DNA from: Bdellovibrionales bacterium
GTDB taxonomy: Bacteria > Bdellovibrionota > Bdellovibrionia > Bdellovibrionales > UBA1609
NCBI GenBank assembly: GCA_027459485.1
Contig: DAIDIG010000005.1
Span: 1 to 64,000 of the forward strand
Direction: 5' to 3'
Length of the DNA: 64,000 nucleotides
Every line of letters begins with the position of its first letter. The stretch's first letter is position 1. This document shows, in pieces, positions 52,521 to 62,209 of this stretch. A model generated the notes under the pieces. The model was given only the letters and a program-made list of their open reading frames with translations, was not told the DNA's origin and searched no databases. The position numbers and the translations under genes are program-made.

Positions 52521-53910
52521 GAAAAGTTATTCTTTATCATCTCGCGTGCCCCTTTGGTTTGCCCTCAATCTTTTGATCGCGGGAGTGATCATCGCCACGG
52601 CCGTGCATGCCGGTCTTAAACGATACATGCTCGATGAGGCGCGAATCGACTTGCAAAACCGGATAGAGGCAATGACATTCGCATTGCAGAGACCGGGCGC
52701 GCTTCAGCGATTCAAACCACAGCTTGAGAACGAATGGCAGTCGCGCGGCGGAGAACTCGTGTACGTTCGGGTGCTCGATCCGCAAAAACACGAAATTGTT
52801 TCATCTTCGGCTATTAAACGGCAGCACCTTGAGGCTCTTTTCGCCGGCGAATCAACGGTAACAAAGCCGATTGTTCGCGAGCTCAATAAAAAAAGCTATT
52901 TGGTGGTGACGACACACTTAAGAACCGAAGACCCCGAGCTCAATCAAGCGTCTTTTGAATTCGCCGCCGACATGACCCAGCACCAACGGCTGTTACTGCG
53001 CTACTACAGGCTTTTTTGGTCGGTATTTTTATGTGGCGCACTCGTATCGGTCATGTGGTCTTGGTACATCATTCGCTCGTCGTTTTCTCCGCTGCGAAAC
53101 GTGATAGATCGAATTCAACAGTCGCAAAATGCGCTTCATGAGCGTTTGCCGTCAGAAAACTTACCGCAAGAATTGGTCGTTCTAATTGAAACCTTTAACG
53201 GCATGCTCGCAAAAATTGAAGATGCATTTGATCGCTTATCGCGATTCTCGGCCGATATCGCCCACGAGCTTAAAGCGCCGATCATGAACATAACCAGCTC
53301 CACCGAAATTAAACTCAGCCGCACACGAACGATCGACGACTATCGCGAGGCGCTGCATTCTAATCTCGAAGAGATGCGCCGGATCGCGCAAATCGTCGAA
53401 AGTCTGTTGTTTGTCGCCCGTTCAGAATCGCCCGATCAAAATTTGAAAACTGAAAGTTTGAATTTGCGCCAAATGGTCGAGAAGCTCGTCGAGTTTTATC
53501 AGGGGCTTGCCGATGAGAAAAATGTACGGCTCGTAGCCGACATCAATGAAAATCTTTATGTTATCGCCGAGCGTACGCTACTCGAGCGGGCGATTTCAAA
53601 TCTATTATCAAACGCCATCAAGTACTCGCCGGAAAATGGCCGAGTGATCGTCGGCGCTCATCAAACGGCGGATAAGTTAATCCTGACGGTTACGGACCAA
53701 GGCGCGGGCATCCCGGCTGAAGATCTACCGTTTATTTTTGATCGATTTTATCGCGGGCGTACCGAACTGACGAAAGGCCCCACGCCCGGTCATGGCCTTG
53801 GCCTCACGATCGTTCAATCGGTCATGCGCCTTCATAAAGGTCATTGCAAAATTTCAACTCGCGTCGGGTCAGGCACGACCGTTTCGCTCGAATTCCCGCT
53901 AGAAATATAG
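52504..53910 (+). CDS. Membrane sensor histidine kinase, CusS-like
   Basis: 468 residues. Two membrane helices (about 17-36 and 171-190) flank a periplasmic sensor domain of 130 residues. A HAMP linker follows (SSFSPLRNVIDRIQQSQ), then the phosphorylation site H254 in FSADIAHELKAPI, N box LLSNAIKYSPENG, G1 VTDQGAGIP and G2 GHGLGLTIV. The FSADIAHEL form of the H box is typical of the CusS heavy-metal group, though the signal is not evident. GTG start, overlapping the regulator gene, so they work as a pair. Its 3' end overlaps the convergent outer-membrane gene by 12 bp. Confidence 0.92.
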   Translation: MTRQAKKSYSLSSRVPLWFALNLLIAGVIIATAVHAGLKRYMLDEARIDLQNRIEAMTFALQRPGALQRFKPQLENEWQSRGGELVYVRVLDPQKHEIVSSSAIKRQHLEALFAGESTVTKPIVRELNKKSYLVVTTHLRTEDPELNQASFEFAADMTQHQRLLLRYYRLFWSVFLCGALVSVMWSWYIIRSSFSPLRNVIDRIQQSQNALHERLPSENLPQELVVLIETFNGMLAKIEDAFDRLSRFSADIAHELKAPIMNITSSTEIKLSRTRTIDDYREALHSNLEEMRRIAQIVESLLFVARSESPDQNLKTESLNLRQMVEKLVEFYQGLADEKNVRLVADINENLYVIAERTLLERAISNLLSNAIKYSPENGRVIVGAHQTADKLILTVTDQGAGIPAEDLPFIFDRFYRGRTELTKGPTPGHGLGLTIVQSVMRLHKGHCKISTRVGSGTTVSLEFPLEI

Positions 53911-54711
53911 AGAGATCTTCGCGGCAGCGCGGGTGTCATTGAAAACACTGCCCACTTCCGCACCCAGTCGTAAGATCCCGAGATTAAAGTCGGCGCCGAC
54001 CATCAAGATATTGCCGGTGACGTTTTCAGTATCGCTCATAACGCCAGTGCTGAATACCTGTGTTGAACCGGTGATGTCCATTTTACCGCTAGCTTGAATA
54101 ATCCCGGCTTTTGCATACGGCTCGAAGAACAATAATTTCTTGCTGACTTCAAAAACCGCGCCCGACATATCGTCATTCAAATCAAATGTCGTGTAAACGC
54201 TGGGCGATGTGCCAACATTGCCGGCAAATTTAAATTCGTCCCACGTACCGAACGCTTTGACCGAGAGATCAACTGGCAGGTTTAACATTTGCGAGAATGT
54301 CCATTTCAAAGCCAACGATTCTGATTGCGCGCTCACCCCGGCGACCGTGGTGTCGGGTATGCCCTCAGCTTCAACTGTTAAACCATACGGAACAGTGATC
54401 GCGCCGAACAATGCCGCCGAAGGCAACTGCGCGATCGACCCCGCACCCGCTGATTGAGACAGGCTGTTGACTTTGGGAGTGTCCGCTCCGCCGCCGATCA
54501 CACCGAGCTCGAAGCCAAAAATATGGCCGAGGCTCGAAGCTCCTGACACCGACGTGTACGACCAGGCCGACGAAATGTCTTTCAACGCTCCTTTATAGTC
54601 GTCCGTGGTCAAGTTATAGAACAACGGGCTTGATGCCGTCGCGGTGAGCGGAAAAGACAACACACAAAATGTGAGCACTGCAAGAAAACGAGTGTACTTA
54701 AATTTTTTCAT
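53899..54711 (-). CDS. Outer-membrane beta-barrel protein of unknown function
   Basis: 270 residues. Signal peptide (about 1-27, ending ATAS), then amphipathic strands and a final Phe in AAKISLYF, the BAM signal. The pattern LGHIFGFELGVIGGG with PSAALFGAITVPYGL recalls the DUF6588 outer-membrane family; not certain. The start codon is 16 bp from that of the divergent TauE gene, so promoters must lie within the neighbouring coding sequences. Confidence 0.7.
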   Translation of the reverse strand: MKKFKYTRFLAVLTFCVLSFPLTATASSPLFYNLTTDDYKGALKDISSAWSYTSVSGASSLGHIFGFELGVIGGGADTPKVNSLSQSAGAGSIAQLPSAALFGAITVPYGLTVEAEGIPDTTVAGVSAQSESLALKWTFSQMLNLPVDLSVKAFGTWDEFKFAGNVGTSPSVYTTFDLNDDMSGAVFEVSKKLLFFEPYAKAGIIQASGKMDITGSTQVFSTGVMSDTENVTGNILMVGADFNLGILRLGAEVGSVFNDTRAAAKISLYF

Positions 54712-54727
54712 GTACTAATTAAAGCGA

Positions 54728-55645
54728 ATGATCATGACGACAGCAACAATTTTCGGATTGGCAGGACTCGGCGTGTTCGCCGGCCTCCTTGGGGCGTTAG
54801 TCGGCATTGGCGGGGGTATCGTGTTGATCCCGGCCCTTGTTTTAATTTTCGGTATAAATATCAAAATTGCGGTCGCGGCTTCGCTTGTCGCAGTTGTGGC
54901 GACGTCGACAGCTGCCGGCAGCGTCTATGTCGGCAAAGGTCTTTCTAATATGCGCCTTGGTATGACACTCGAGATCGCTACGACAATGGGCGGGTTGAGC
55001 GGCGGGTTACTGGCGGCATGGGTACCCGCGCGCATACTATCGGAATTGTTCGCAGTGTTGGTGATCATCACCGCCTATTTTATGCTAAAGTCGAAGGAGC
55101 ACGCGAGCACATCGGCGCCCACCCCTTCGAGCACGACTTCGCCCCCGCCTGATTCAACGACGCTCACGGCCGTCTCGTTAAAGCGCGATTTCGACGGGCA
55201 TGAAGAGATCGGTCGATTGGCTGGTTCTTATTTCGACCCGCAAAAGAAATCCACGATTCATTATCAAGCGGTACGCATCTATTTTGGCGCGGCCATTTCA
55301 TACCTTGCCGGAGTGTTATCCGGCTTACTCGGAGTTGGCGGCGGATTTATAAAAGTCCCCGCAATGAATTTAGGCATGAAGGTGCCGCTGAAAGTAGCGG
55401 CTGCGACTTCGAATTTCATGATCGGGGTTACGGCGATATCAAGTCTTTTTGTTTATTTTGCGCGAGGCCTTGTCCATCCATGGATCGCGGCGCCGGCAGC
55501 CGTCGGCATCGTTGTCGGTGCTTTGGCGGGCACTCGCCTCGCGGGGCGCGCCTCACATCGCGTCTTGAAGTCGACTTTAGCGATTGTTTTGATCGCTGTT
55601 GCAATTCAAATGGCCTTGAAGTCTCTCGGGGTATCACTTGGTTAA
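54728..55645 (+). CDS. TauE/SafE-family anion exporter
   Basis: 305 residues with about eight membrane helices in two halves, each opening with the family pattern (LLGALVGIGGGIVLIPALVLIFG at 20-42 and LLGVGGGFIKVPAMNLGMKVPLKVA in the second half). A hydrophilic loop of about 55 residues (STSAPTPSSTTSPPPDSTT) splits the halves. The family moves sulfite, sulfoacetate or other anions. The partner gene DUF1634 overlaps its end, the common pair. Confidence 0.88.
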   Translation: MIMTTATIFGLAGLGVFAGLLGALVGIGGGIVLIPALVLIFGINIKIAVAASLVAVVATSTAAGSVYVGKGLSNMRLGMTLEIATTMGGLSGGLLAAWVPARILSELFAVLVIITAYFMLKSKEHASTSAPTPSSTTSPPPDSTTLTAVSLKRDFDGHEEIGRLAGSYFDPQKKSTIHYQAVRIYFGAAISYLAGVLSGLLGVGGGFIKVPAMNLGMKVPLKVAAATSNFMIGVTAISSLFVYFARGLVHPWIAAPAAVGIVVGALAGTRLAGRASHRVLKSTLAIVLIAVAIQMALKSLGVSLG

Positions 55646-56018
55646 TTCTCAGCGACACAATACTCACGGGGACGAAAAAACTCTCGCGAATGATCGAGGC
55701 GTGGTGCAGGCTCTTCTTCGATCAGGACTCGCGCTTTCAGTCTTATTCATGTTGGCCGGCGCTATTCTTGATTTGAGTTCGCACCACCTACTCGTAACCA
55801 GCGTGCGTTTCGACGATCTTTTTGGTATGGGCGCGCGGCCCTTAACTCTTGGCGATAAGCTGATGGGATGGGGAATATTAATTTTAGCCGCAACTCCCGC
55901 TTTTCGCGTGATCGCACTTTTTATATTGTGGATGCGCGAACGCGATTGGAAGTTTGTGATCGTCGCAGCCGTCGTCATGATCACGCTCGCCCTTTCGATC
56001 ATTCTTGGCAGAGGTTAG
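55638..56018 (+). CDS. DUF1634 membrane protein, TauE partner
   Basis: 126 residues, three membrane helices (LRSGLALSVLFMLAGAILDL; LMGWGILILAATPAFRVIAL; WKFVIVAAVVMITLALSIIL). DUF1634 proteins are usually encoded next to TauE/SafE transporters, as here with 8-bp overlap, and probably form a complex with them. The start is TTG. The first 25 residues are polar and cytoplasmic. Confidence 0.8.
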   Translation: MVNSQRHNTHGDEKTLANDRGVVQALLRSGLALSVLFMLAGAILDLSSHHLLVTSVRFDDLFGMGARPLTLGDKLMGWGILILAATPAFRVIALFILWMRERDWKFVIVAAVVMITLALSIILGRG

Positions 56019-56019
56019 C

Positions 56020-56916
56020 GTGGGCCGATATCAACTGCTCGACTCAGGCAACTTTATGCGGCTAGAGCAAGTCGGCCCGTACCGCATCGCACGCCCCGCC
56101 GCCGCGGCGGTATGGCAACCGACACTTTCTGACGACAAATGGCGCGCGGCTGATGCCACCTTTCACCGAATTGAACAAAAGGCCGGCCAGGCTCGAGGTG
56201 AATGGAGTTATCGCTCGTCGGCGATACAGTCACAGCTGCAAAATTCTTGGGAGATTCAGTTCGACGACATTCGCTTGCTTCTGAAGCTCACGAGCTTCGG
56301 TCATATCGGCCTGTTTGCCGAGCAAGAAAAAAACTGGGGCGAGATCAAACGAGTTATATCTCGACAGAAAGAAACGACGCCCGGCGAGCCCATTCGTATT
56401 CTCAACTTGTTCGCTTACACTGGCGCCGCGACCCTGTTCGCCGCGATGGCAGGGGCTGAAGTCGTTCATCTCGACGCTTCTAAAGGAACAGTCAAATGGG
56501 CACGCGACAACGCCGAAACTTCAAAGCTGGCCGACCGCCCGATTCGCTGGATTGTCGACGATGCGAAGTCATTTGTAAAAAAAGAACTTCGCCGCGGTAG
56601 CCGTTATCACGGGATTTTGCTCGACCCGCCGACCTATGGGCGCGGGGCTGACGGCGAAGTTTGGAAGATTGAAGATCATCTGCTCCCGCTTTTAAACGAC
56701 TGCGTGCAGCTCTTCGAAAAGAATTTTTCATTTTTTCTGCTGTCGTCCCATTCGCCCGGCTATACGCCCATCGCGCTCAAAAATATTATGCAGCAATCTC
56801 TTGGCTCTCGCGGCAACGACGGGCGCTACGAGGCGGCGGAAATGGTCATTACCGATTCAACGGGTAAGCCATTGCCAAGCGGCGCCGACTGTTTATTTAC
56901 ACGAGCGATTATTTAG
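56020..56916 (+). CDS. Class I SAM-dependent methyltransferase, RlmI-like
   Basis: 299 residues (from GTG at 56020, with AGAGG 5 bases upstream; a TTG at 56005 would add five). SAM motif ILNLFAYTGAATLFAAMAGA, motif II VVHLDASKGTVKWARDNAETS, motif IV ILLDPPTYGRG, as in RlmI/RlmK-type 23S rRNA cytosine methyltransferases, but without a PUA domain. The target, probably rRNA, is inferred. It starts just after the DUF1634 stop. Confidence 0.82.
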   Translation: MGRYQLLDSGNFMRLEQVGPYRIARPAAAAVWQPTLSDDKWRAADATFHRIEQKAGQARGEWSYRSSAIQSQLQNSWEIQFDDIRLLLKLTSFGHIGLFAEQEKNWGEIKRVISRQKETTPGEPIRILNLFAYTGAATLFAAMAGAEVVHLDASKGTVKWARDNAETSKLADRPIRWIVDDAKSFVKKELRRGSRYHGILLDPPTYGRGADGEVWKIEDHLLPLLNDCVQLFEKNFSFFLLSSHSPGYTPIALKNIMQQSLGSRGNDGRYEAAEMVITDSTGKPLPSGADCLFTRAII

Positions 56917-56924
56917 CGTCGCGG

Positions 56925-59381
56925 TTATTTTGTACGTCCGCGCCTGAGAGTCACACCATCCGCGACAGGTTCAGCTGGCGGTTGAACAGCAGCGATCAGC
57001 TTACCGTCGCGCATGTGCGGGTACTCCATTCGTTGGTGATACATGGCGAGAAGTAATCGCTTGAATGTTTCTTTGATGGTCGCCAGATCGCGAATCGACA
57101 AATTACACTCATCGAGCTGACCGTCCATGAATTTACTCTCGATTATATTTTCGACGATCGATTGAAGGCGCCCGGCCGTGGGGTCATCAAGCGATCGGGC
57201 CGTCGCTTCGATACTGTCGGCGAGCATCACAAGCGCCGCCTCTTTGAACTGCGGCTTGGGGCCGGGGTAGCGAAAATCACTTTCTTCGATGGAGCCGGTG
57301 GTATCGTCGTCCTGCTCCTCGAGTGCCTTGTTATAAAAATACGAGATGAGTGTCGTGCCGTGATGCTGCAAAATGCCGTCGACGATCGGCTTACCTAGTT
57401 TGTATGCGATCGCCATTTCGGCGCCGTCTTTCACGTGCGCGACGAGAATCGTTTTACTCATGTGCGGAGAAATTTGCTCGTGCGGGTTGTGGCCCGGCCG
57501 CTGATTTTCGATGAAATATTGTGCGTGTTCCATTTTGCCGATGTCATGGTAAAAGGCCATGACTTTGCCAAGGAGCGGGTTGGCGCCGATCTCCTGAGCG
57601 GCGGCGTCGACCATGTTGCCCACATTCATCGCGTGATGATACGTGCCCGGCGCCTTCATCATCAATTGCTGCATCAGCGGGTGGTTCAAATTGGCGAGCT
57701 CGAGCAACTTGATATCCGTCGTTACACTGAAAGCCGATTCGAGAAGCGGTAAAAAGGTCATCGCGACAAAAGAAGAAAATAGGCCGCCGCAAAAACCGGC
57801 AACGGCGCAGACCAATGCACCGAACAAAATATGCCTGTCGGCCATGTTCTCCATGATGAAAATGAGAAGCGACGTCAAACCGGCGACGGCACCCGTGCGC
57901 AGACCGGCGAAATATATATCGTTACGCTTTTTGCACCCGAAAACTCCGCGTGCGGCGGCCACACCTCCGATCAATGTGACGAGAAACACTCCCAAATTGA
58001 GGTCGGTCATCACGGCGAGAACTGTCGCCAAAAACGCGATAAAGATCCATACAATCTCCGCGGAGTCGACGAGCAACCCGACAAGCATCGGCCCCGCCGC
58101 CGCCGGCGCCGCGACCTGAAAGGCGAAATCGGGCAATATATCGCCGAAGCGGTCAGCCAACCCCACGTTCGTCAGATAAAGTATCAAACGGCACAGCATG
58201 ACGACGAGGACGGTGACAGAACCCATAATAAGAATATCTTTCGTCTCAATCCGAATTTTGTCGCGCGAATATCGACGCAAAAACGAGAAAAAGATGACAA
58301 CCAAAAGCACGAATAAAACGGCCGAGAAAAGCGCCAAAAAGTCTTTTCGACGAGCCGCCCGCACGCTGCGAATTTCGTTCAAAATCAACAAATGTACGGG
58401 TTGAATCGTCGCGCCTTTTTCGATGATCGTCTGGTTTTTTTTGATTGAAATTTGCACAGGCAAAACACTGTCACGCGCCTTTTTCTGTCTCTGAGCATAG
58501 TCTTGCTTGTTCATGGTGAGATTCGGGATGAGCAAACTATGCGCGAGCTGAGCAATGTTCGCTTGCCCCCGCGTTGTGAGACGCGAAAAACCGCGAACGC
58601 CGTCGAGCGAAAAACGGCTCATATCCTGCATGTTCTTGATCGCGGCCATCTTCATGAGCATTTCGTGACCCGGCACTCCACCCGGCATGATTTCACGGAC
58701 AATGACCGGTCGATCGGGGTCGCGAAATGCAGGGTCGACGATATCGGCGATTTTTTCATTCGCCCACTGCGAGGCCACGCGAATGAGAATGTTTTCGATT
58801 TCGACGCTGAATTCGTTTTCAATCAGCCATTCGAAGACGTGGTCGGGTACGCGCACGCCGAGCTCGTGGTCAAATTGGGGTTTGTTCCGAATGAAATTCT
58901 TAATGGCGATTTCGCGTTGAATCTCAGACTGCGGCCAGTGCATCTGCGCAACCAGGTTGCGCATATCACGAAACGATTTGTAAATGCGATTATATAACGG
59001 CTCATAGACGTCGAAATCATAGTCCAGCAGAACCGGTTCGGCCTTCTCGGCCGCGGTTCGCTTTTCTTCCGTCGCCACTTCATCGACGACGGTCACGTTC
59101 ATCGGTGATTTGATGTCGGCTTGAGCCACGTCGCCGACTGAATAGTTCGTCGGCACTGAAAAATCCCAAAACATGAGAAACGAAAGCCCGAGCGCAAAAA
59201 GAAATAAGAGCAAGATTCGTCGCAGCCCGAACCGATGCTCCAAATAAAATGCAACGCGCCCGAGATAACTCTTCTCGAAACCGAGCTGGTTGACCCAATT
59301 CAGAAACTGATGAGACGGGTCGACGTATTGCGTTCTTAAATTAGCCGGCTTTTTGCCAAACGGCGCCACTGGGATCGACAC
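56925..59381 (-). CDS. PgpH-type 7TM HD phosphodiesterase
   Basis: 818 residues. One N-terminal helix, an extracytoplasmic 7TMR-HDED domain (about 60-330), seven membrane helices (about 360-560) and a cytoplasmic HD domain with H in GTYHHAMN (near 580), HD in AFYHDIGKM (near 610), later His residues in AHVKDG and QHHGTTLI, and D in VMLADSIEA (near 718). PgpH enzymes hydrolyse cyclic di-AMP to pApA. AGGAGG directly touches the GTG at 59381; a GTG four codons on (59369) has 11-base spacing and may be the true start. Confidence 0.88.
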   Translation of the reverse strand: MSIPVAPFGKKPANLRTQYVDPSHQFLNWVNQLGFEKSYLGRVAFYLEHRFGLRRILLLFLFALGLSFLMFWDFSVPTNYSVGDVAQADIKSPMNVTVVDEVATEEKRTAAEKAEPVLLDYDFDVYEPLYNRIYKSFRDMRNLVAQMHWPQSEIQREIAIKNFIRNKPQFDHELGVRVPDHVFEWLIENEFSVEIENILIRVASQWANEKIADIVDPAFRDPDRPVIVREIMPGGVPGHEMLMKMAAIKNMQDMSRFSLDGVRGFSRLTTRGQANIAQLAHSLLIPNLTMNKQDYAQRQKKARDSVLPVQISIKKNQTIIEKGATIQPVHLLILNEIRSVRAARRKDFLALFSAVLFVLLVVIFFSFLRRYSRDKIRIETKDILIMGSVTVLVVMLCRLILYLTNVGLADRFGDILPDFAFQVAAPAAAGPMLVGLLVDSAEIVWIFIAFLATVLAVMTDLNLGVFLVTLIGGVAAARGVFGCKKRNDIYFAGLRTGAVAGLTSLLIFIMENMADRHILFGALVCAVAGFCGGLFSSFVAMTFLPLLESAFSVTTDIKLLELANLNHPLMQQLMMKAPGTYHHAMNVGNMVDAAAQEIGANPLLGKVMAFYHDIGKMEHAQYFIENQRPGHNPHEQISPHMSKTILVAHVKDGAEMAIAYKLGKPIVDGILQHHGTTLISYFYNKALEEQDDDTTGSIEESDFRYPGPKPQFKEAALVMLADSIEATARSLDDPTAGRLQSIVENIIESKFMDGQLDECNLSIRDLATIKETFKRLLLAMYHQRMEYPHMRDGKLIAAVQPPAEPVADGVTLRRGRTK

Positions 59382-59466
59382 CTCCTAGAAGACCTTATCG
59401 GTTTTCAGCCCGTGAATTCATAGATTTAGTTGAAGATTAGACGTTTGTCGAATACACCGTTTGCCG

Positions 59467-60279
59467 ATGACAACACCGCCAAATAATCCGCCCAATATCC
59501 CGCCAAAAGAAACCCGTACGTTTTCGGCTTTGGTCCAGGTTGTAGAAGCGCTGCGCGGCCCAAATGGCTGCCCGTGGGATAAAGAACAAACCCACGCCAC
59601 CCTCACGCAGTATGCGATTGAAGAAGCTCACGAACTTGCCGAGGCCATCGATCAAAATAATATGCCCGGCATCGTCGAAGAGCTGGGCGATTTACTTTTG
59701 CAGGTCGTCCTGCACGCTGAGATCGGCCGCCAAAGTGGCCAGTTTACGCTCGAAGACGTGATTCAAGCGATCACCGAAAAGATGATCCGGCGCCACCCGC
59801 ACGTATTCGGCGATACCAAAGTCTCAGGCAGCGGCGACGTCCTGACAAACTGGTCTCGACTCAAAGAGAAAGAAAGAGCGAACGGCGGCTGGGCGAGTTC
59901 AATCCCCGTCACACTCCCCGCGCTGATTCGCGCGCAAAAAATCGGCGACAAAACCGTGCGTCGTGGGTTCGATTGGTCGACCGCCACCGAGGTCTTGGGC
60001 AAGATCGATGAAGAGCTGGCGGAGTTGCGCGCGGCGATCGAAAAAAAAGATCTCGAAAATCAGCAAGAAGAGATTGGCGATGTCTTGTTTACCGTGGTGC
60101 AAGTCGCGCGACATCTTCATTTCGATGCCGAACAGGCGCTCCGCATGACCAATCGCAAATTTGAAAACCGTTTTCGTAAAATGTTCGATCTCATCGAGCG
60201 CGACGGCCGGAGCCGCGAAGAATTACCGCTCGCGGAGCTCGAAAAATATTGGCAAAAGGCGAAAGCGCTCGAGGGCTAA
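59467..60279 (+). CDS. mazG: Nucleoside triphosphate pyrophosphohydrolase MazG
   Basis: 270 residues, the double-domain form. The first domain starts GPNGCPWDKEQTHATL with the metal-binding pattern EEAHELAEAI...EELGDLLLQVV; the second has KIDEELAELRAAI...EEIGDVLFTVVQVARHL. It hydrolyses NTPs to NMP and pyrophosphate, guarding the pool and possibly lowering ppGpp. The ATG at 59467 is used; a TTG at 59461 is an alternative. It abuts rlmE tail to tail with no base between the two stop codons. Confidence 0.92.
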   Translation: MTTPPNNPPNIPPKETRTFSALVQVVEALRGPNGCPWDKEQTHATLTQYAIEEAHELAEAIDQNNMPGIVEELGDLLLQVVLHAEIGRQSGQFTLEDVIQAITEKMIRRHPHVFGDTKVSGSGDVLTNWSRLKEKERANGGWASSIPVTLPALIRAQKIGDKTVRRGFDWSTATEVLGKIDEELAELRAAIEKKDLENQQEEIGDVLFTVVQVARHLHFDAEQALRMTNRKFENRFRKMFDLIERDGRSREELPLAELEKYWQKAKALEG

Positions 60280-60873
60280 TCACCCCCGCTTGCCAATTCC
60301 GACAAGATAAATTTCAGAACTTTCTTTGCGAACGCCTTTCGGGCGAAAAAGGTGGTGGCTTTTGAAGCGAGATTTGACGGCATTTTCGACGGTCTTCGCG
60401 CCTCCGCCCATAAAAAGCTTCATGACGATGTGACCGCCGGGGGCCAAAATCGAACCCGACAACTCCACCACTTTCATGCATAACTCTTCGGAGCGCGTCT
60501 TGTCGGTGATTGCAATCCCGGTCGTGTTCGGCGCCATGTCGCTCAAGATGACGTCGTACGGCGCCTCGGCGTACTGTTCGCGCGGCACCGTAAAAATATC
60601 TCCGACCATGAAATGTGCGTTCGTCGCGCGCAGGTTGAGTACCGACGCGTCCACCGGTTTCAAGTCGATGCCGCGCAAAATTCCGGTCGGCCCTAAAATT
60701 TTCAGTACAATTTGACTCCACGAGCCGGGCGAACAGCCAAGATCGAGAACCTTGGCATCTCGACGAATCAAATGCCAGCGCTTTTGAATCTCGTCGAGTT
60801 TGTAAGCCGAGCGTGCGACGAAACCTTCTTTTTTGGCGAGCTTAAAATAATGATCTTGCGGATTGTAAGGCAT
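60280..60873 (-). CDS. rlmE: 23S rRNA 2'-O-methyltransferase RlmE
   Basis: 197 residues. FVARSAYKLDEIQKRW (catalytic Lys), SAM motif VLDLGCSPGSWSQ, D in ILSDMAPN, K in GHIVMKLFMGG and E in RKESSEIYLVG: the complete K-D-K-E set of the FtsJ/RrmJ group. It methylates the 2'-OH of U2552 (E. coli numbering) in the peptidyl-transferase A-loop of 23S rRNA. Divergent from the secreted nuclease gene with a 32-bp gap. Confidence 0.95.
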   Translation of the reverse strand: MPYNPQDHYFKLAKKEGFVARSAYKLDEIQKRWHLIRRDAKVLDLGCSPGSWSQIVLKILGPTGILRGIDLKPVDASVLNLRATNAHFMVGDIFTVPREQYAEAPYDVILSDMAPNTTGIAITDKTRSEELCMKVVELSGSILAPGGHIVMKLFMGGGAKTVENAVKSRFKSHHLFRPKGVRKESSEIYLVGIGKRG

Positions 60874-60905
60874 CGTGAGAAGTCCTTCCCGCGGAGGGAG
60901 CCATC

Positions 60906-62162
60906 ATGTCAACTCGTTTTGCAAATTCGCTCATTTTCACGGTCGCCGTCACACTCACAAGTCTTTCAACTGTCGCTCACGCGTGGGGCGAGCGCGGCCA
61001 CTTTCTCATCGGCTACACAGCCGCGCGCCTGTTCGAGACTCAACCGACAAAAGCCGACCAAGAAAAGCTGGGCGTGTTCTTTTCAAGCCGCACTATCATG
61101 TTCGGTCACCTGTCGAACATCCCCGATATTTCGTGGCGCGATCCACGTCACCCGGCTGTCGCCAAAGCCAACGACCCGAACCATCACTTCGACGTTGAAT
61201 ACATCACCGGCAGGCCCGACGGTTCACCCGCGTATTTAAACAATATCCGCCACATCGAACCGAATCTGGCGCTATTTCTCAAAAAATATAAAAACCAGCC
61301 GAGTGCGCTCAACCCCGGCGAAAAGATCGACATGTATTCGCTTGGCAGCGGCCCCTTTCGGGCGGAGCAGCTTTACAATGGAATGGTGGCCGCGTTTCGA
61401 TGCGCGAAATCGAAAGAAATCAGCGCGGATGAGTCGAAACCAAACGAAAGTTGGTCGGCGCACGACACGTTTCGCTTCAACATGGCCGCACGTAAGCATT
61501 TTCACCAACCACTGAAAGACGGCACGTATCGCTGCACGAAAAAAACAACACGCCTTGAAGATTTGGCGGCGGCGGTTGAACTGGGCGGAGTGATGTCTCA
61601 TTTTGTCGGCGATCTCGCCCAACCGTTTCACGTGTCGGCCGATTATGATGGATGGGCCACCGGCCATGGCGGAATCCACGCCTATTTCGAAACCTATCTC
61701 TTGCAATATCTCGACGAAAAACTCGAAAACGACGTACTGACCTCGGCGCAAAAACCCGCGCGACAAAAACAAATCATGAACCAACTCGATCTGACAACGT
61801 TCAAGAACAAACCGATTCCAACCATTATTTTTCATCTAATTGCGGACTCATTTTCGAAAAGAAAAGCGTTTTACGCGGCGGACGATCAATCGATCATAAG
61901 ACTCGGCACAAAATTCCCGTTAGGTGTGAAACATCCAAAAAACGCCCGCAAAGCCGTTCGCAAAGACTTTCGCGACCCGTCCGTGCAGGCGGCCTATCGT
62001 CCATTGATCGTCGAGCGACTGACGGTTGCGAGTTACCTGCTTTACAAACTTTGGTACCAAGCTTGGATCGACGGCGGACGGCCTGATGTGCACGATGCGA
62101 GTTATATTTCGATGCCTTATCCGCTGAACGTGCCGTTTGTGCGCGAACCGAAAGGACTGTAG
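60906..62162 (+). CDS. Secreted P1/S1-type nuclease or phospholipase C-like enzyme
   Basis: 418 residues. Signal peptide ends AHA26, so the mature protein begins W27GERGH32. A free N-terminal Trp followed by GxxGH is the trinuclear zinc hallmark of the S1/P1 nuclease and zinc phospholipase C superfamily. ISWRDPRHP, NHHFDVEY and MSHFVGDLAQPFHVSADYD...GGIHAYFE match the later ligand regions. These enzymes degrade single-stranded nucleic acid or phospholipid outside the cell. A nuclease is more likely from GDLAQPFHV. GGAGGGAG is well placed before the ATG. Confidence 0.85.
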   Translation: MSTRFANSLIFTVAVTLTSLSTVAHAWGERGHFLIGYTAARLFETQPTKADQEKLGVFFSSRTIMFGHLSNIPDISWRDPRHPAVAKANDPNHHFDVEYITGRPDGSPAYLNNIRHIEPNLALFLKKYKNQPSALNPGEKIDMYSLGSGPFRAEQLYNGMVAAFRCAKSKEISADESKPNESWSAHDTFRFNMAARKHFHQPLKDGTYRCTKKTTRLEDLAAAVELGGVMSHFVGDLAQPFHVSADYDGWATGHGGIHAYFETYLLQYLDEKLENDVLTSAQKPARQKQIMNQLDLTTFKNKPIPTIIFHLIADSFSKRKAFYAADDQSIIRLGTKFPLGVKHPKNARKAVRKDFRDPSVQAAYRPLIVERLTVASYLLYKLWYQAWIDGGRPDVHDASYISMPYPLNVPFVREPKGL

Positions 62163-62177
62163 AGCGCCCGAATTATT

Positions 62178-62209
62178 GCGGCTGAGTAAATTTTATGAGG
62201 TTAAGCCGC
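62178..62209 (-). terminator. Hairpin with the PilZ stop codon in its loop
   Basis: GCGGCT and AGCCGC form a 6-bp stem; the 20-nt loop holds the TAA of the PilZ gene (62201-62203). On the reverse strand AATAATTCGG follows, no real T-run. Confidence 0.4.
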
